Shown here in pieces: positions 14,893 to 23,347 of a stretch of DNA of 64,000 nucleotides. The DNA is taken from assembly GCF_000830005.1 (NCBI RefSeq), contig NZ_CP010407.1, positions 2,585,001 through 2,649,000 on the forward strand, in the 5' to 3' direction. The DNA comes from Streptomyces vietnamensis (GTDB lineage Bacteria > Actinomycetota > Actinomycetes > Streptomycetales > Streptomycetaceae). Both the position numbers and the translations under genes were made by a program. Within the stretch, counting starts at the first letter, position 1, and every line of letters starts with the position of its first letter. The notes beneath the pieces are model-generated. The model saw nothing but the letters and a program-made list of their open reading frames with translations. It was not told the DNA's origin and made no database searches.

Positions 14893-15121
14893 GTGCTGTC
14901 CCCCTGAGGTCCGGAGCGTAGATGTTACGGGCCTGGACCCTCCAAAGGGCGCAAACGTCTGCTGCTCGATCCGGAAGGCAACTCGGACGCGGTGCCCCTG
15001 GGCCGTCCAGGGGCCGTGCGAGGGGGGCCAGTGTCGGCCAACAATGACCAACCACGACGACTGAAACGCAGGTCACGAGCGGATAGAAGTCTCCTCACCG
15101 CAGGCCCTTCTGACGTGCAGT

Positions 15122-15134
15122 CAGTTCTAGTTAT
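15122..15134. repeat. attR: 13-bp core direct repeat of the first AICE
   Basis: CAGTTCTAGTTAT identical to 96-108. It lies 42 bp upstream of the MBL gene, where its TAGTTAT could serve as a -10 region, so integration at this core can keep a promoter on both sides. A different small palindrome (CTGAC-gtgca-GTCAG, 15110-15124) overlaps its left side. Confidence 0.75.
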
Positions 15135-15176
15135 GGTGGGCAATGGTCGTACCGGTACGCAGAGACGAGGACGCTC

Positions 15177-16223
15177 ATGACACAGGTGCCCCAGGTGACC
15201 GAGCACGGCGGAGGCGTCTGGTCCCTGCGGGTGCCCATCCCGGACAATCCGCTGGGCCACACCCTGGTCCACGTCCTCGACACCGACCGCGGCCCGGTCC
15301 TCGTCGACACGGGCTGGGACGACCCGGCCTCCTGGAGCGAACTCACCGGCGGCCTGGGCGCCCTGGGCCTCTCCGTCACGGAGATCCACGGGGTCGTCAT
15401 CACCCACCACCACCCCGACCACCACGGCCTCTCCGGCCGGGTCCGCGAGGAGTCCGGGGCCTGGATCGCCATGCACGCCGCCGACACGGCCGTCGTCCGC
15501 CGCACCCGCGCGTCCGAACCCGGCACCTGGTTCGACTACCTCGCCCGCAAACTCGCCACCGTCGGCGCCCCCGAGGACCACATCGCCCCGCTGCGGGCCG
15601 CCCGCGACGCGGGCAGGATGCGGACCCTGCCCGGTCTCCGCTCGGCCCTCCCCGACCGCGAGATCGTCCCCGGCGAACTCCTCGACCTGGCCGGGCGGCG
15701 CCTCCGCGCGATCTGGACCCCCGGCCACACCCCCGGACACGTCTGCCTCCACCTGGAGGAGGAGCACCCCTCCCGGCTGCCCGGCCACGGCCGGCTCTTC
15801 TCCGGCGACCACCTGCTGCCCGGGATCTCCCCGCACATCGGCCTGTACGAGGACCCCGACGACGCGACCGCGACCGACCCCCTCGGCGACTACCTCGACT
15901 CCCTCGAACGGATCGGCCGCCTCGGGGTCGCCGAGGTCCTCCCCGCCCACCAGTACGCCTTCACCGACGCCGCCGGCCGGGTCCGCGAACTCCTCGACCA
16001 CCACGAGGAACGCCTCACCGGCCTCCTCGGCCTCCTCGCCACCCCGCTCACACCGTGGCAGCTCGCCGAGCGCATGGAGTGGAACCGCCCCTGGGACCAG
16101 ATCCCGTACGGCTCCCGCAACATCGCCGTCAGCGAGGCCGAGGCCCACCTCCGCCGCCTGGTGAAGCTCGGCCGCGCGGAGCCGGTGGCGGGCACGGAGC
16201 CGGTCACGTACGTCGCGGTGTGA
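15177..16223 (+). CDS. MBL-fold metallo-hydrolase with C-terminal winged helix
   Basis: 348 aa. The zinc motif THHHPDHHG, the second His in TPGHTPGHV and the Asp-containing FSGDHLLPG are intact. The C-terminus (LTPWQLAERMEWNR to RLVKLGRAEPV) forms the winged-helix extension of LACTB2/glyoxalase-II-like hydrolases. GACGAGGACG precedes the ATG. It is a chromosomal gene immediately beyond the AICE, and its stop is 9 bp from that of the convergent kinase gene. Substrate unknown. Confidence 0.88.
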   Translation: MTQVPQVTEHGGGVWSLRVPIPDNPLGHTLVHVLDTDRGPVLVDTGWDDPASWSELTGGLGALGLSVTEIHGVVITHHHPDHHGLSGRVREESGAWIAMHAADTAVVRRTRASEPGTWFDYLARKLATVGAPEDHIAPLRAARDAGRMRTLPGLRSALPDREIVPGELLDLAGRRLRAIWTPGHTPGHVCLHLEEEHPSRLPGHGRLFSGDHLLPGISPHIGLYEDPDDATATDPLGDYLDSLERIGRLGVAEVLPAHQYAFTDAAGRVRELLDHHEERLTGLLGLLATPLTPWQLAERMEWNRPWDQIPYGSRNIAVSEAEAHLRRLVKLGRAEPVAGTEPVTYVAV

Positions 16224-16232
16224 GTCCCCGCC

Positions 16233-18077
16233 TCAGGCCTTGAACAGGCGGATGAGGGACATGACCAGGACCAGCGGGGAGATGCCGCCGCCGAGCAGCA
16301 TCACCGGGCCCGCCACCCACCACAGCCAGTGCTCTCCGCCGTGCTTGTAGGAGGCGTAGCCGTTCTCGACGAACAGGAACCAGAGGAGGTGCAGGGTCAG
16401 TACGGCGATCAGCGCGATCCAGTACAGGGCGATCCCGACCGACCACAGCCGGACCCGGCCGGGCGGCACCGTGAGCAGCCGCCCCCGGTAGCCCTGGAGT
16501 CCGACCATCGCGGCGATCAGGAGGAGGGTCGCGGGGACGCGCCACCAGTCGTCCATCGCCCACTGGTAGGGGCCCTGCGCCTGGTCGGAGACCGAGGGGT
16601 ACGCCACCGCCTTGTCCATGAGGTCGACCCCGCCCACGAGGAAGACCACCATCGGCACCAGGTAGAACAGCCCGAGGACCGGCCTCCCCAGCCCCGTGGT
16701 CAGCGTCCGCAGGGCACGCTCCCGCGCGGACGGCACCCCCGCCCCCGTCGAGGAGGCGCGGGCCCGCGCCCCGACGGCCGGCCCGCGAGCGGCGGCGCGG
16801 GCACGCGGTACCGCGGAGGACCGGGCGGGTGCCGGCGCGGAGGACCGGGCGGGCGGGGGCGCGGACGGCCGAGTGGGCGTCGGTGCGGACGGTCGGGTGG
16901 GCGCGGGCGCGGAGGACCGGGCGGGCGCGGGCGCGGACGACCTCGTGGCGCGCGCCCGGACGGGCTTCGGTGCGGGCTTCGGGGCGGGCTCCGGCGCGGG
17001 CTCCGGCGCGGGCAGGACGGCCGTCCGGGGCGGCCCGGTGCGCGGCTGGGCGACGGTGACGGCAGTCGGCCCCGGGTCGACGGCGGTCTCCGCCGCACCC
17101 GGCCGGGGCTCCGGATCGGGCTCGGGCTCCGTTCCCCACTCCTGGCCCGCTGAAGGCACTGGCGCAGGCTCTCGCTCGGGCTCCGGCTCGAACTCCGCCT
17201 CCGCGTTGAGCAGTTCCTCCGCCTTCTGCGCGATGGCCGCGACCACCGGCGCCGGCAGCCAGCTCCCCGACTCCTCCCGGTGGGCGTCCGCGGTCGCGGC
17301 GAGCTCGGTCACCGGCGGGCGGTCCTCCGGCCGCTTGGCCAGGCAGCGCCGTACGAGCTCCGCGAACGGCCCCTCGACCCCGGCGAGGTCGGGCTCGTGG
17401 TGGACGAGCCGGTAGAGCAGCTCCGCCACCGAGCCGCCGCCGAAGGGCCCGCGCCCGGTCGCCGCGAACGCGAGGACCGCGCCGAGCGAGAAGAGGTCCG
17501 CGGCGGGCCCGACCGTCCGCCCCTCCGCCTGCTCCGGCGACATGAAACCGGGCGAGCCGACGACCAGGCCCGTCCCCGTCAGGGCCGTCTCGTCGGCGGA
17601 GCGCGCGATGCCGAAGTCGATGAGCAGGGGGCCGGACGACGAGAGCAGCACGTTGGACGGTTTGACGTCCCGGTGCACGAGCCCCGCCCGGTGTACGCCG
17701 TCGAGGGCGTGCGCGAGGCCGGAGAGCAGCCGCCAGAGGGCCGGTTCGGGGAGCGGTCCGTGCGCCAGGACCGCCTCGGAGAGCGCGGGACCGGGTACGT
17801 ACGCGGTGGCCAGCCAGGGCACCTCCGCGTCGGGGTCGGCGTCGAGGACCGGGACCGTGCCGGCGCCGCGTAAGGACTGGGCGGCCCGCACCTCGCGGGC
17901 GAAGCGCGTACGGAAGCCCGGGTCGCCGGCGAGCGCGCCGTGCACCACCTTGAGCGCGACCGTGCGACCGCCCCGCGAACGGCCCAGGTAGACGCGGCCC
18001 ATGCCGCCCTCGCCCAGCCGGTAGAGGAGCCGGTAGGGACCGATCCCCCGCGGGTCGCTCCCGGTCAACGCCCGCAT
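16233..18077 (-). CDS. membrane Ser/Thr protein kinase
   Basis: 614 aa. The kinase domain (about 12-265) has glycine loop LGEGGMGRVY, Lys in VALKVV, catalytic HRDVKPSN and DFG (IDFGIAR). A long Ala/Pro-rich linker (about 300-460) contains acidic EPEPE runs and repeated SSAPAPA/RPSAPTPT units. Four hydrophobic segments follow (LGLFYLVPMVVFLVGGVDLM onward). There is no PASTA sensor, so the C-terminal membrane part may do the sensing. The ATG at 18077 has GGGGG upstream; a longer frame lacks family similarity. Confidence 0.9.
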   Translation of the reverse strand: MRALTGSDPRGIGPYRLLYRLGEGGMGRVYLGRSRGGRTVALKVVHGALAGDPGFRTRFAREVRAAQSLRGAGTVPVLDADPDAEVPWLATAYVPGPALSEAVLAHGPLPEPALWRLLSGLAHALDGVHRAGLVHRDVKPSNVLLSSSGPLLIDFGIARSADETALTGTGLVVGSPGFMSPEQAEGRTVGPAADLFSLGAVLAFAATGRGPFGGGSVAELLYRLVHHEPDLAGVEGPFAELVRRCLAKRPEDRPPVTELAATADAHREESGSWLPAPVVAAIAQKAEELLNAEAEFEPEPEREPAPVPSAGQEWGTEPEPDPEPRPGAAETAVDPGPTAVTVAQPRTGPPRTAVLPAPEPAPEPAPKPAPKPVRARATRSSAPAPARSSAPAPTRPSAPTPTRPSAPPPARSSAPAPARSSAVPRARAAARGPAVGARARASSTGAGVPSARERALRTLTTGLGRPVLGLFYLVPMVVFLVGGVDLMDKAVAYPSVSDQAQGPYQWAMDDWWRVPATLLLIAAMVGLQGYRGRLLTVPPGRVRLWSVGIALYWIALIAVLTLHLLWFLFVENGYASYKHGGEHWLWWVAGPVMLLGGGISPLVLVMSLIRLFKA

Positions 18078-18254
18078 TCCGCACCCCCGTGAAGACGCCG
18101 TCGGCATGTTGTCGTGGCGGCGCCAGCATGGCACAGCGATCACTGCCCCGGCAGACGATCGGCGGACCCGCTTCCGGCCAGGTGTGAGGCGCCTCCCACC
18201 CCCGGAGCGGCGGGCGTACGGGCCGGTAGAGTGGGCGGGTCGTCATCATGCCCG

Positions 18255-18378
18255 TACGGGGGGAAGCCGGTGAAAATCCGGCACTGACCCTTCCCCGAGC
18301 TCTCGGCTCCGCTCGAGCAGGGGACACCCCATTCCGTATGCCGCTCCGAAAACCAGCGGTGAGTCGGAATGCCCCGCC
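18255..18378 (+). ncRNA. cobalamin riboswitch (class II / AdoCbl-variant-like)
   Basis: The conserved core GGGGAAGCCGGTGAAAATCC and GGCACTGACCC is followed by a variable arm and then AGCGGTGAGTCGGAATGCC, matching the closing part of short cobalamin riboswitches. The large P6 region of class I is missing. It ends about 90 bp upstream of a five-gene operon with an ECF transporter, so B12 should switch that operon off. Confidence 0.8.
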
Positions 18379-18469
18379 CGGGACATGACCGCCGGCACCG
18401 TCGAGGAATACGGAGCCGGAGCCTGGTGCCCCCGAGGCGTGCCGGTGCCCGGCCGCAGGAGAGGGCCCC

Positions 18470-19726
18470 ATGAACACCGTCCGCCGCGGCGCCGCCGCGC
18501 TCGCCGCCGCCGCAGTCGTGCTCGGCACCGCCGCAGCCGGGGCGGCCTCCGCCGCGCCCTCGCCGTCGCCGTCGCCCTCCGTCGGCACCTCCGCGTCCGG
18601 CCTGTACGGCACGAAGGACCCCACGTACGACGGTGTCTGGCGGCAGTCGCTCGCCTTCCTCGCCCAGCGCGGCACCGGCTACCAGCCCGCCGACCGGGCC
18701 GTGGACTGGCTCCTGGGCCAGCAGTGCGCCGACGGCTCGTTCGCCTCGTACCGCGCGGACGTGACGAAGGCCTGCGACGCGAAGACGATGCGGGACACCA
18801 ACGCCACCGCCGTCGCCGTCCAGGCGCTCCGCGCCGTGCGCCGTCAGTCCGCCGCCCCGGAGAAGATCGACAAGGCCGTCAAGGCCGGCTCCGACTGGCT
18901 GCGGACCGTGCAGAACAAGGACGGCGGCTGGGGCTACGGCGTCGGCGGCGCGAGCGACGCCAACTCCACGTCGGTCGTCGTCGGCGCGCTCGCCGCGATC
19001 GGTGTGCGGCCCGGCCAGTTCACCTCCGCCGAGGGCCGCAGCCCCTACGACGCGCTCCTCTCCTTCGCCCTGCCCTGCTCCGCTACAGAGGGCGCAGGGG
19101 CGTTCGCGTACCAGCCGGACAAGACCGGCAAGCTCCTCGCCAACGCCGACGCCACCGCGGCGGCCACCCTCGCCGGGCTCGGCAAGAGCGTCGTCGCCAC
19201 CAAGGCCTCCCCCGAGCAGCCGCCGACCTGCACCGACCTGTCGAAGCCGACCGTCGAGCGGGCCGCGCTGAACGGCGCCTCGTACCTCTCGAAGGCCCTC
19301 GCGAAGACCGGCCACCTCACCCTGCCGCCGATGCCCGGCGCCACCGACACCACCGAGCAGCCCGACATCGGCAACACCGCCGACGCCGTCGTCGCGCTCG
19401 CCGCCGCCGGCGCCGCGAAGGAGGCCGAACCGGCGCTCGCGTGGCTGGAGAAGAACTCCGCCGCCTGGGCGAAGGAGGGCGGCCCCGCCGCGTACGCGCA
19501 GCTGATCCTGGCGGCCCGCGCGACGGACACCGACCCGCGCGAGTTCGGCACGGTGGACCTGGTCGAGCAGCTCAACGCCACCGGCCCCGCGCCCAAGGCC
19601 CCGGACACCTCCGCCTCCTCCACCAGCGACGAGGGGGAGTCCGGCTTCGACGTCTGGTGGATCATCGGCATCGGCATGGTCGTCGGCGTCGGCATCGGCT
19701 TCCTCGTGAGCGGCCGCAAGAAGTGA
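18470..19726 (+). CDS. secreted, membrane-anchored alpha-barrel protein (prenyltransferase/squalene-oxidase repeats)
   Basis: 418 aa. Sec signal (RRGAAALAAAAVVLGTAAAGAASA), then repeats typical of the alpha6-alpha6 barrel superfamily: DRAVDWLLGQQCADGSFA, ASDWLRTVQNKDGGWGYG-like and GDTADAVVALAAAG-like units, and a C-terminal membrane helix (VWWIIGIGMVVGVGIGFLV) with positive stop. The catalytic DxDD of squalene cyclases is absent, so a binding role is more likely. Same fold class as the alpha domain of transcobalamin and intrinsic factor. First gene after the B12 riboswitch; GTGA overlap with the next gene. Confidence 0.85.
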   Translation: MNTVRRGAAALAAAAVVLGTAAAGAASAAPSPSPSPSVGTSASGLYGTKDPTYDGVWRQSLAFLAQRGTGYQPADRAVDWLLGQQCADGSFASYRADVTKACDAKTMRDTNATAVAVQALRAVRRQSAAPEKIDKAVKAGSDWLRTVQNKDGGWGYGVGGASDANSTSVVVGALAAIGVRPGQFTSAEGRSPYDALLSFALPCSATEGAGAFAYQPDKTGKLLANADATAAATLAGLGKSVVATKASPEQPPTCTDLSKPTVERAALNGASYLSKALAKTGHLTLPPMPGATDTTEQPDIGNTADAVVALAAAGAAKEAEPALAWLEKNSAAWAKEGGPAAYAQLILAARATDTDPREFGTVDLVEQLNATGPAPKAPDTSASSTSDEGESGFDVWWIIGIGMVVGVGIGFLVSGRKK

Positions 19727-20379
19727 GCCGTACGGGGATACGGGCCGCGGGCGCCGCGGCGGGGGCGCTCCTGGCCCTGGCCGCGGCGGCTCCGGCGCAG
19801 GCGGCCGGTTACCGCTACTGGTCGTTCTGGGAGAGCGACGGCGGGAAGCCCTGGGCGTACGCCACGCAGGGCCCGGCGACCGCCCGGCCGGCGGACGGCG
19901 ACGTCCTCGGCTTCCGCTTCGCGATCAGCAACGGCACGGACGACACCTCCCGGCCCTCCGTGGCCCCCGACTTCCCGGGGATCTGCGGGGGCGTGGAGAA
20001 GAAGGACGGTACGAAGCGGATCGCGGTCGTCGTCGACTTCGGCGGCCCGGTGGACGCGCCGCCCGGGGAGACCCCGCCGAAGAAGCCGATCGAGGTCGGC
20101 TGCGCGGAGGTCCGCGAGGACGCGACGGGCGCGGAGGCGCTGGCGGCGGTGGCGAAGCCGCTGCGGTACGACAGCGCGGCCATGCTGTGCGGGATCGCGG
20201 GGTACCCGGCGAAGGGCTGCGGCGAACAGGTCGAGGAGACCGGGAAGAAGACCCCGGCGCCGACGACTCCGGCCTCTCCGGACGGGAAGGGCGGCCCGTC
20301 CTTCGGCGTACTCGCGGGCGGGGCGGCGGTCCTGGCCCTGGGCGGGGCGGCGATCTGGAAGGCCCGCCGACGCGGATGA
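19723..20379 (+). CDS. secreted, membrane-anchored SCO2322-family protein
   Basis: 218 aa from a GTG overlapping the previous stop. Signal peptide ending in APAQAA, then a compact domain beginning YRYWSFWESDGGKPWAYATQ and containing ADGDVLGFRF, four cysteines, a Pro/Thr linker and a C-terminal helix (FGVLAGGAAVLALGGAAIW). The W-rich start plus DGDVLGFRF recalls the small beta domain of transcobalamin-type proteins (DUF4430), but this is only a visual likeness. Always seen here with the barrel protein and the ECF genes, suggesting a joint capture role. Confidence 0.8.
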   Translation: MSRTGIRAAGAAAGALLALAAAAPAQAAGYRYWSFWESDGGKPWAYATQGPATARPADGDVLGFRFAISNGTDDTSRPSVAPDFPGICGGVEKKDGTKRIAVVVDFGGPVDAPPGETPPKKPIEVGCAEVREDATGAEALAAVAKPLRYDSAAMLCGIAGYPAKGCGEQVEETGKKTPAPTTPASPDGKGGPSFGVLAGGAAVLALGGAAIWKARRRG

Positions 20380-21542
20380 CGCGGATGAGTACGGCCCGGA
20401 GCGTGTACACGGCGTCGGCCCGGAGCATGTTCACGGCGTCGGCCCGGAGCGTGTACACGGCCCCCGAGGCGAGCCGGGCCAACGCCCTGCACGCGGGCGC
20501 GTGGTGGCTGTGGGCGCTCGGCCTGGCCGTCGCCGCGTCCAGGACCACGAACCCGCTGCTGCTCGGACTGCTCGTCGGGGTGGCGGGTTACGTGGTGGCG
20601 GCGCGGCGTACGGACGCGCCCTGGGCCCGCTCGTACGGCGCGTTCGTGAAGCTGGGCCTGTTCGTCGTGGTGCTACGAGTGGTCTTCTCCCTCCTCCTCG
20701 GCTCCCCGATCCCCGGTGAGCACGAACTGTTCACCCTCCCCGAGGTGCCGCTGCCGGACTGGGCGCAGGGGGTACGGATCGGGGGCCGGGTGACGGCCGA
20801 GCAGCTGGTGTTCGCGCTGTACGACGGCGCGAAGCTGGCGGCCCTGCTGATCTGCGTGGGCGCCGCGAACGCGCTCGCCAACCCGGCGCGGCTCCTCAAG
20901 TCGCTGCCGGGGGCGCTGTACGAGGCCGGGGTCGCCGTCGTCGTGGCGATGACCTTCGCGCCGAACATGGTCGCCGACGTGGTCCGGCTGCGGACCGCCC
21001 GCCGACTGCGCGGCCGGCCCACGGGCGGGGTGCGGGCGGTGCTCCAGATCGGGCTGCCGGTCCTGGAGGGAGCGCTGGAACGGTCGATCGCGGTGGCGGC
21101 GTCGATGGACGCGCGGGGCTACGGGCGGACGGCCCGGGTCCCGGCGGCGGTACGCCGCACCACGAACGTCCTGACCCTGGGGGGCCTCCTCGGCATCTGC
21201 GCGGGCTCGTACGGCCTGTTGGCGGCGGAGGGCGCGGAATACGGACTCCCGCTCCTCCTCGCCGGGCTCGTCGCGGCGATGGCGGGGCTCCGGCTCGGCG
21301 GCCGCAGGACGGTCCGTACGCGCTACCGCCCCGACCGCTGGGGCGCGCGGGCGTGGCTGGTCGCGGGCTCCGGGGCGGCGGTCGCGGTCCTGATGATCCG
21401 GGCGAACGCGTACGCGCCGGAGGCACTGCACCCCGGGGTCGTCCCGCTGGAGGCGCCGGAGCTGCCGCTGTGGCCGGCGGCGTCGGTCCTGGTGGGCCTG
21501 CTCCCGGCGTGGGTGGCGCCGAAACCCAAGGAGAACGTGTGA
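20376..21542 (+). CDS. ecfT: ECF transporter transmembrane component (EcfT)
   Basis: 388 aa. Five or more hydrophobic helices and the coupling motif region SLPGALYEAGVAVVVAMTFAPNM with the ARG signature (MDARGYGRTARVP), which contacts the ATPases. The start is an ATG overlapping the previous TGA (ATGA). Three tandem 8-residue repeats (ARSVYTAS, ARSMFTAS, ARSVYTAP) extend the N-terminus; an ATG at 20385 is an alternative start but keeps them. Extra C-terminal helices continue beyond the usual EcfT length. Confidence 0.88.
   Translation: MTRMSTARSVYTASARSMFTASARSVYTAPEASRANALHAGAWWLWALGLAVAASRTTNPLLLGLLVGVAGYVVAARRTDAPWARSYGAFVKLGLFVVVLRVVFSLLLGSPIPGEHELFTLPEVPLPDWAQGVRIGGRVTAEQLVFALYDGAKLAALLICVGAANALANPARLLKSLPGALYEAGVAVVVAMTFAPNMVADVVRLRTARRLRGRPTGGVRAVLQIGLPVLEGALERSIAVAASMDARGYGRTARVPAAVRRTTNVLTLGGLLGICAGSYGLLAAEGAEYGLPLLLAGLVAAMAGLRLGGRRTVRTRYRPDRWGARAWLVAGSGAAVAVLMIRANAYAPEALHPGVVPLEAPELPLWPAASVLVGLLPAWVAPKPKENV
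20394..20463 (+). repeat. three 24-bp tandem repeats at the ecfT 5' end
   Basis: Units starting at 20394, 20418 and 20442, differing by two bases, encode the eight-residue repeats ARSVYTAS/ARSMFTAS/ARSVYTAP in frame. Copy number could vary without breaking the reading frame. Confidence 0.8.
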
Positions 21543-23347
21543 TCCGCTTCGAAAACGTCTCGGTGCGCTACGAGGAGGACGCCGAGCCCACGCTCCGGAA
21601 CGTGAACCTCACCGTCCCCGAGGGCGAACTGGTCCTCCTGGTCGGCCCGTCGGGCGTGGGCAAGTCGACCCTCCTGGGCGCGGTGTCGGGCCTCGTCCCC
21701 CACTTCACGGGCGGCACCCTGACCGGACGGGTGACGGTCGACGGCCGCGACACCCGCACGCATCCGCCGCGCGAGCTCGCGGACCTGGTGGGGACGGTGG
21801 GACAGGACCCGTCCGCGCACTTCGTCACGGACACGGTGGAGGACGAGCTCGCGTACGGCATGGAGTCCCTGGGCCTGGCGCCGGGAGTGATGCGCCGCCG
21901 GGTCGAGGAGACCCTCGACCTCCTGGGCCTCGCGGAACTCCGCGACCGCCCGATCGCGACGCTCTCCGGCGGCCAGCGCCAGCGGGTCGCGATCGGCTCC
22001 GTCCTGACCCCGCACCCGAAGGTCCTCGTCCTCGACGAACCGACGTCCGCGCTCGACCCGTCGGCGGCGGAGGACGTCCTCGCGGTCCTCCAGCGCCTGG
22101 TCCACGACCTCGGCACGACGGTCCTCCTGGCGGAACACCGCCTGGAGCGCGTCGTACAGTACGCGGACCAGGTCATCCTCCTGCCGGACGCGGTGATGGG
22201 CCCCCCGGCGGAGATCATGTCGATCTCGCCGGTGCACCCACCGGTGGTGGCACTGGGCCGACTCGCGGGCTGGGCCCCGCTGCCGCTGACGGTGCGGGAT
22301 GCGCGGCGAAGGGCGGCGCCACTGAAGGCCAGCCTGGAGGGCCGGGCACCGACGAGCCCTGCGGGACTTCTCCCCCACCCCACCCGAAATACAGCCCCGC
22401 CGGCGCTTGAGGCGCGGGGGGCCAATCCCGCCCCGCCGGCGTTTGAGGCGCGGGGGGCCGGGGGCAGCGCCCCCGGTTCTGGGCCCGGGGCCAGTCCGGC
22501 CCCCCGGGGTCCGGGGCGGAGCCCCGGTCTGGGGAAGGGGCGGGGTGGGGGCTTCTCCCTGTTCCGACGGCGCCGCACCGAACCCGGCACCCCCACCGAC
22601 ACCCTCGTAACCGTCACCGCCCTCGGCGTCCGCCGCGCCCGCGTAGAGGCCCTCCGCCGCGTCGACCTCCAGGTCGCCCCCGGCGAGACCGTCGCGCTCA
22701 TGGGCCGGAACGGTGCCGGGAAGTCCACCCTGCTCTCCACGCTCGTGGGCATGATCGAGCCGACGACCGGCACGGTCCGGGTCGCGGGGCGGGCCCCGCA
22801 CAGCACCCCGCCCCGTGAGCTGATCCGCCAGGTCGGCCTGGTTCCGCAGGAGCCGCGGGACCTGCTGTACGCGGACACCGTCGCCGCCGAGTGCACGGCG
22901 GCCGACGCGGACGCGGGCGCGACGCCCGGGACCTGCCGGGCGCTGGTGGACGACCTGCTGCCGGAGATCGCGGACGACACGCACCCCCGCGACCTCTCCG
23001 AGGGCCAGCGCCTCGCACTCGCGCTGGCCGTGGTCCTGACCGGCCGCCCCCCGCTGCTCCTGCTCGACGAGCCGACCCGCGGCCTGGACTACGCGGCGAA
23101 GGCCCGCCTGGTCGCCCACCTCCGTACCCTCGCGGCGGACGGGCACGCGATCGTGCTGGCGACGCACGACGTGGAGCTGGCGGCGGAGCTGGCGCACCGG
23201 GTGGTGATCATCGCGGACGGCGAGGTCGTCGCGGACGGCCCGACGGCCGAGGTGGTCGTCTCCTCACCGGCCTTCTCGCCGCAGGTGGCGAAGATCCTCG
23301 CCCCGCAGCCGTGGCTCACGGTCGAGCAGGTGGAGGCTGCCCTGTGA
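21539..23347 (+). CDS. ecfA: fused double ECF ATPase (EcfA-EcfA')
   Basis: 602 aa, two ABC domains in one chain. Domain 1: Walker A GPSGVGKST, signature LSGGQRQR, Walker B VLVLDEPTS. Domain 2: Walker A GRNGAGKST, degenerate signature LSEGQRLA, Walker B LLLLDEPTR. They are joined by a linker of about 110 residues encoded by a Streptomyces repeat (22395-22545). GTG start overlaps the ecfT stop, with AAGGAG upstream. It energises the transporter together with EcfT and EcfS. Confidence 0.9.
   Translation: MIRFENVSVRYEEDAEPTLRNVNLTVPEGELVLLVGPSGVGKSTLLGAVSGLVPHFTGGTLTGRVTVDGRDTRTHPPRELADLVGTVGQDPSAHFVTDTVEDELAYGMESLGLAPGVMRRRVEETLDLLGLAELRDRPIATLSGGQRQRVAIGSVLTPHPKVLVLDEPTSALDPSAAEDVLAVLQRLVHDLGTTVLLAEHRLERVVQYADQVILLPDAVMGPPAEIMSISPVHPPVVALGRLAGWAPLPLTVRDARRRAAPLKASLEGRAPTSPAGLLPHPTRNTAPPALEARGANPAPPAFEARGAGGSAPGSGPGASPAPRGPGRSPGLGKGRGGGFSLFRRRRTEPGTPTDTLVTVTALGVRRARVEALRRVDLQVAPGETVALMGRNGAGKSTLLSTLVGMIEPTTGTVRVAGRAPHSTPPRELIRQVGLVPQEPRDLLYADTVAAECTAADADAGATPGTCRALVDDLLPEIADDTHPRDLSEGQRLALALAVVLTGRPPLLLLDEPTRGLDYAAKARLVAHLRTLAADGHAIVLATHDVELAAELAHRVVIIADGEVVADGPTAEVVVSSPAFSPQVAKILAPQPWLTVEQVEAAL
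22395..22545. repeat. intergenic-type Streptomyces repeat embedded in a coding sequence
   Basis: Two 29-bp copies (22395-22423 and 22431-22459, one mismatch) with the core CCGCCGGCGTTTGAGGCGCG are followed by GGGGCGGAGCCCCGGTCTG. This sequence family is normally seen between genes in Streptomyces. Here it is read through in frame and makes the Gly/Pro/Ala linker of the fused ATPase. Confidence 0.75.
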
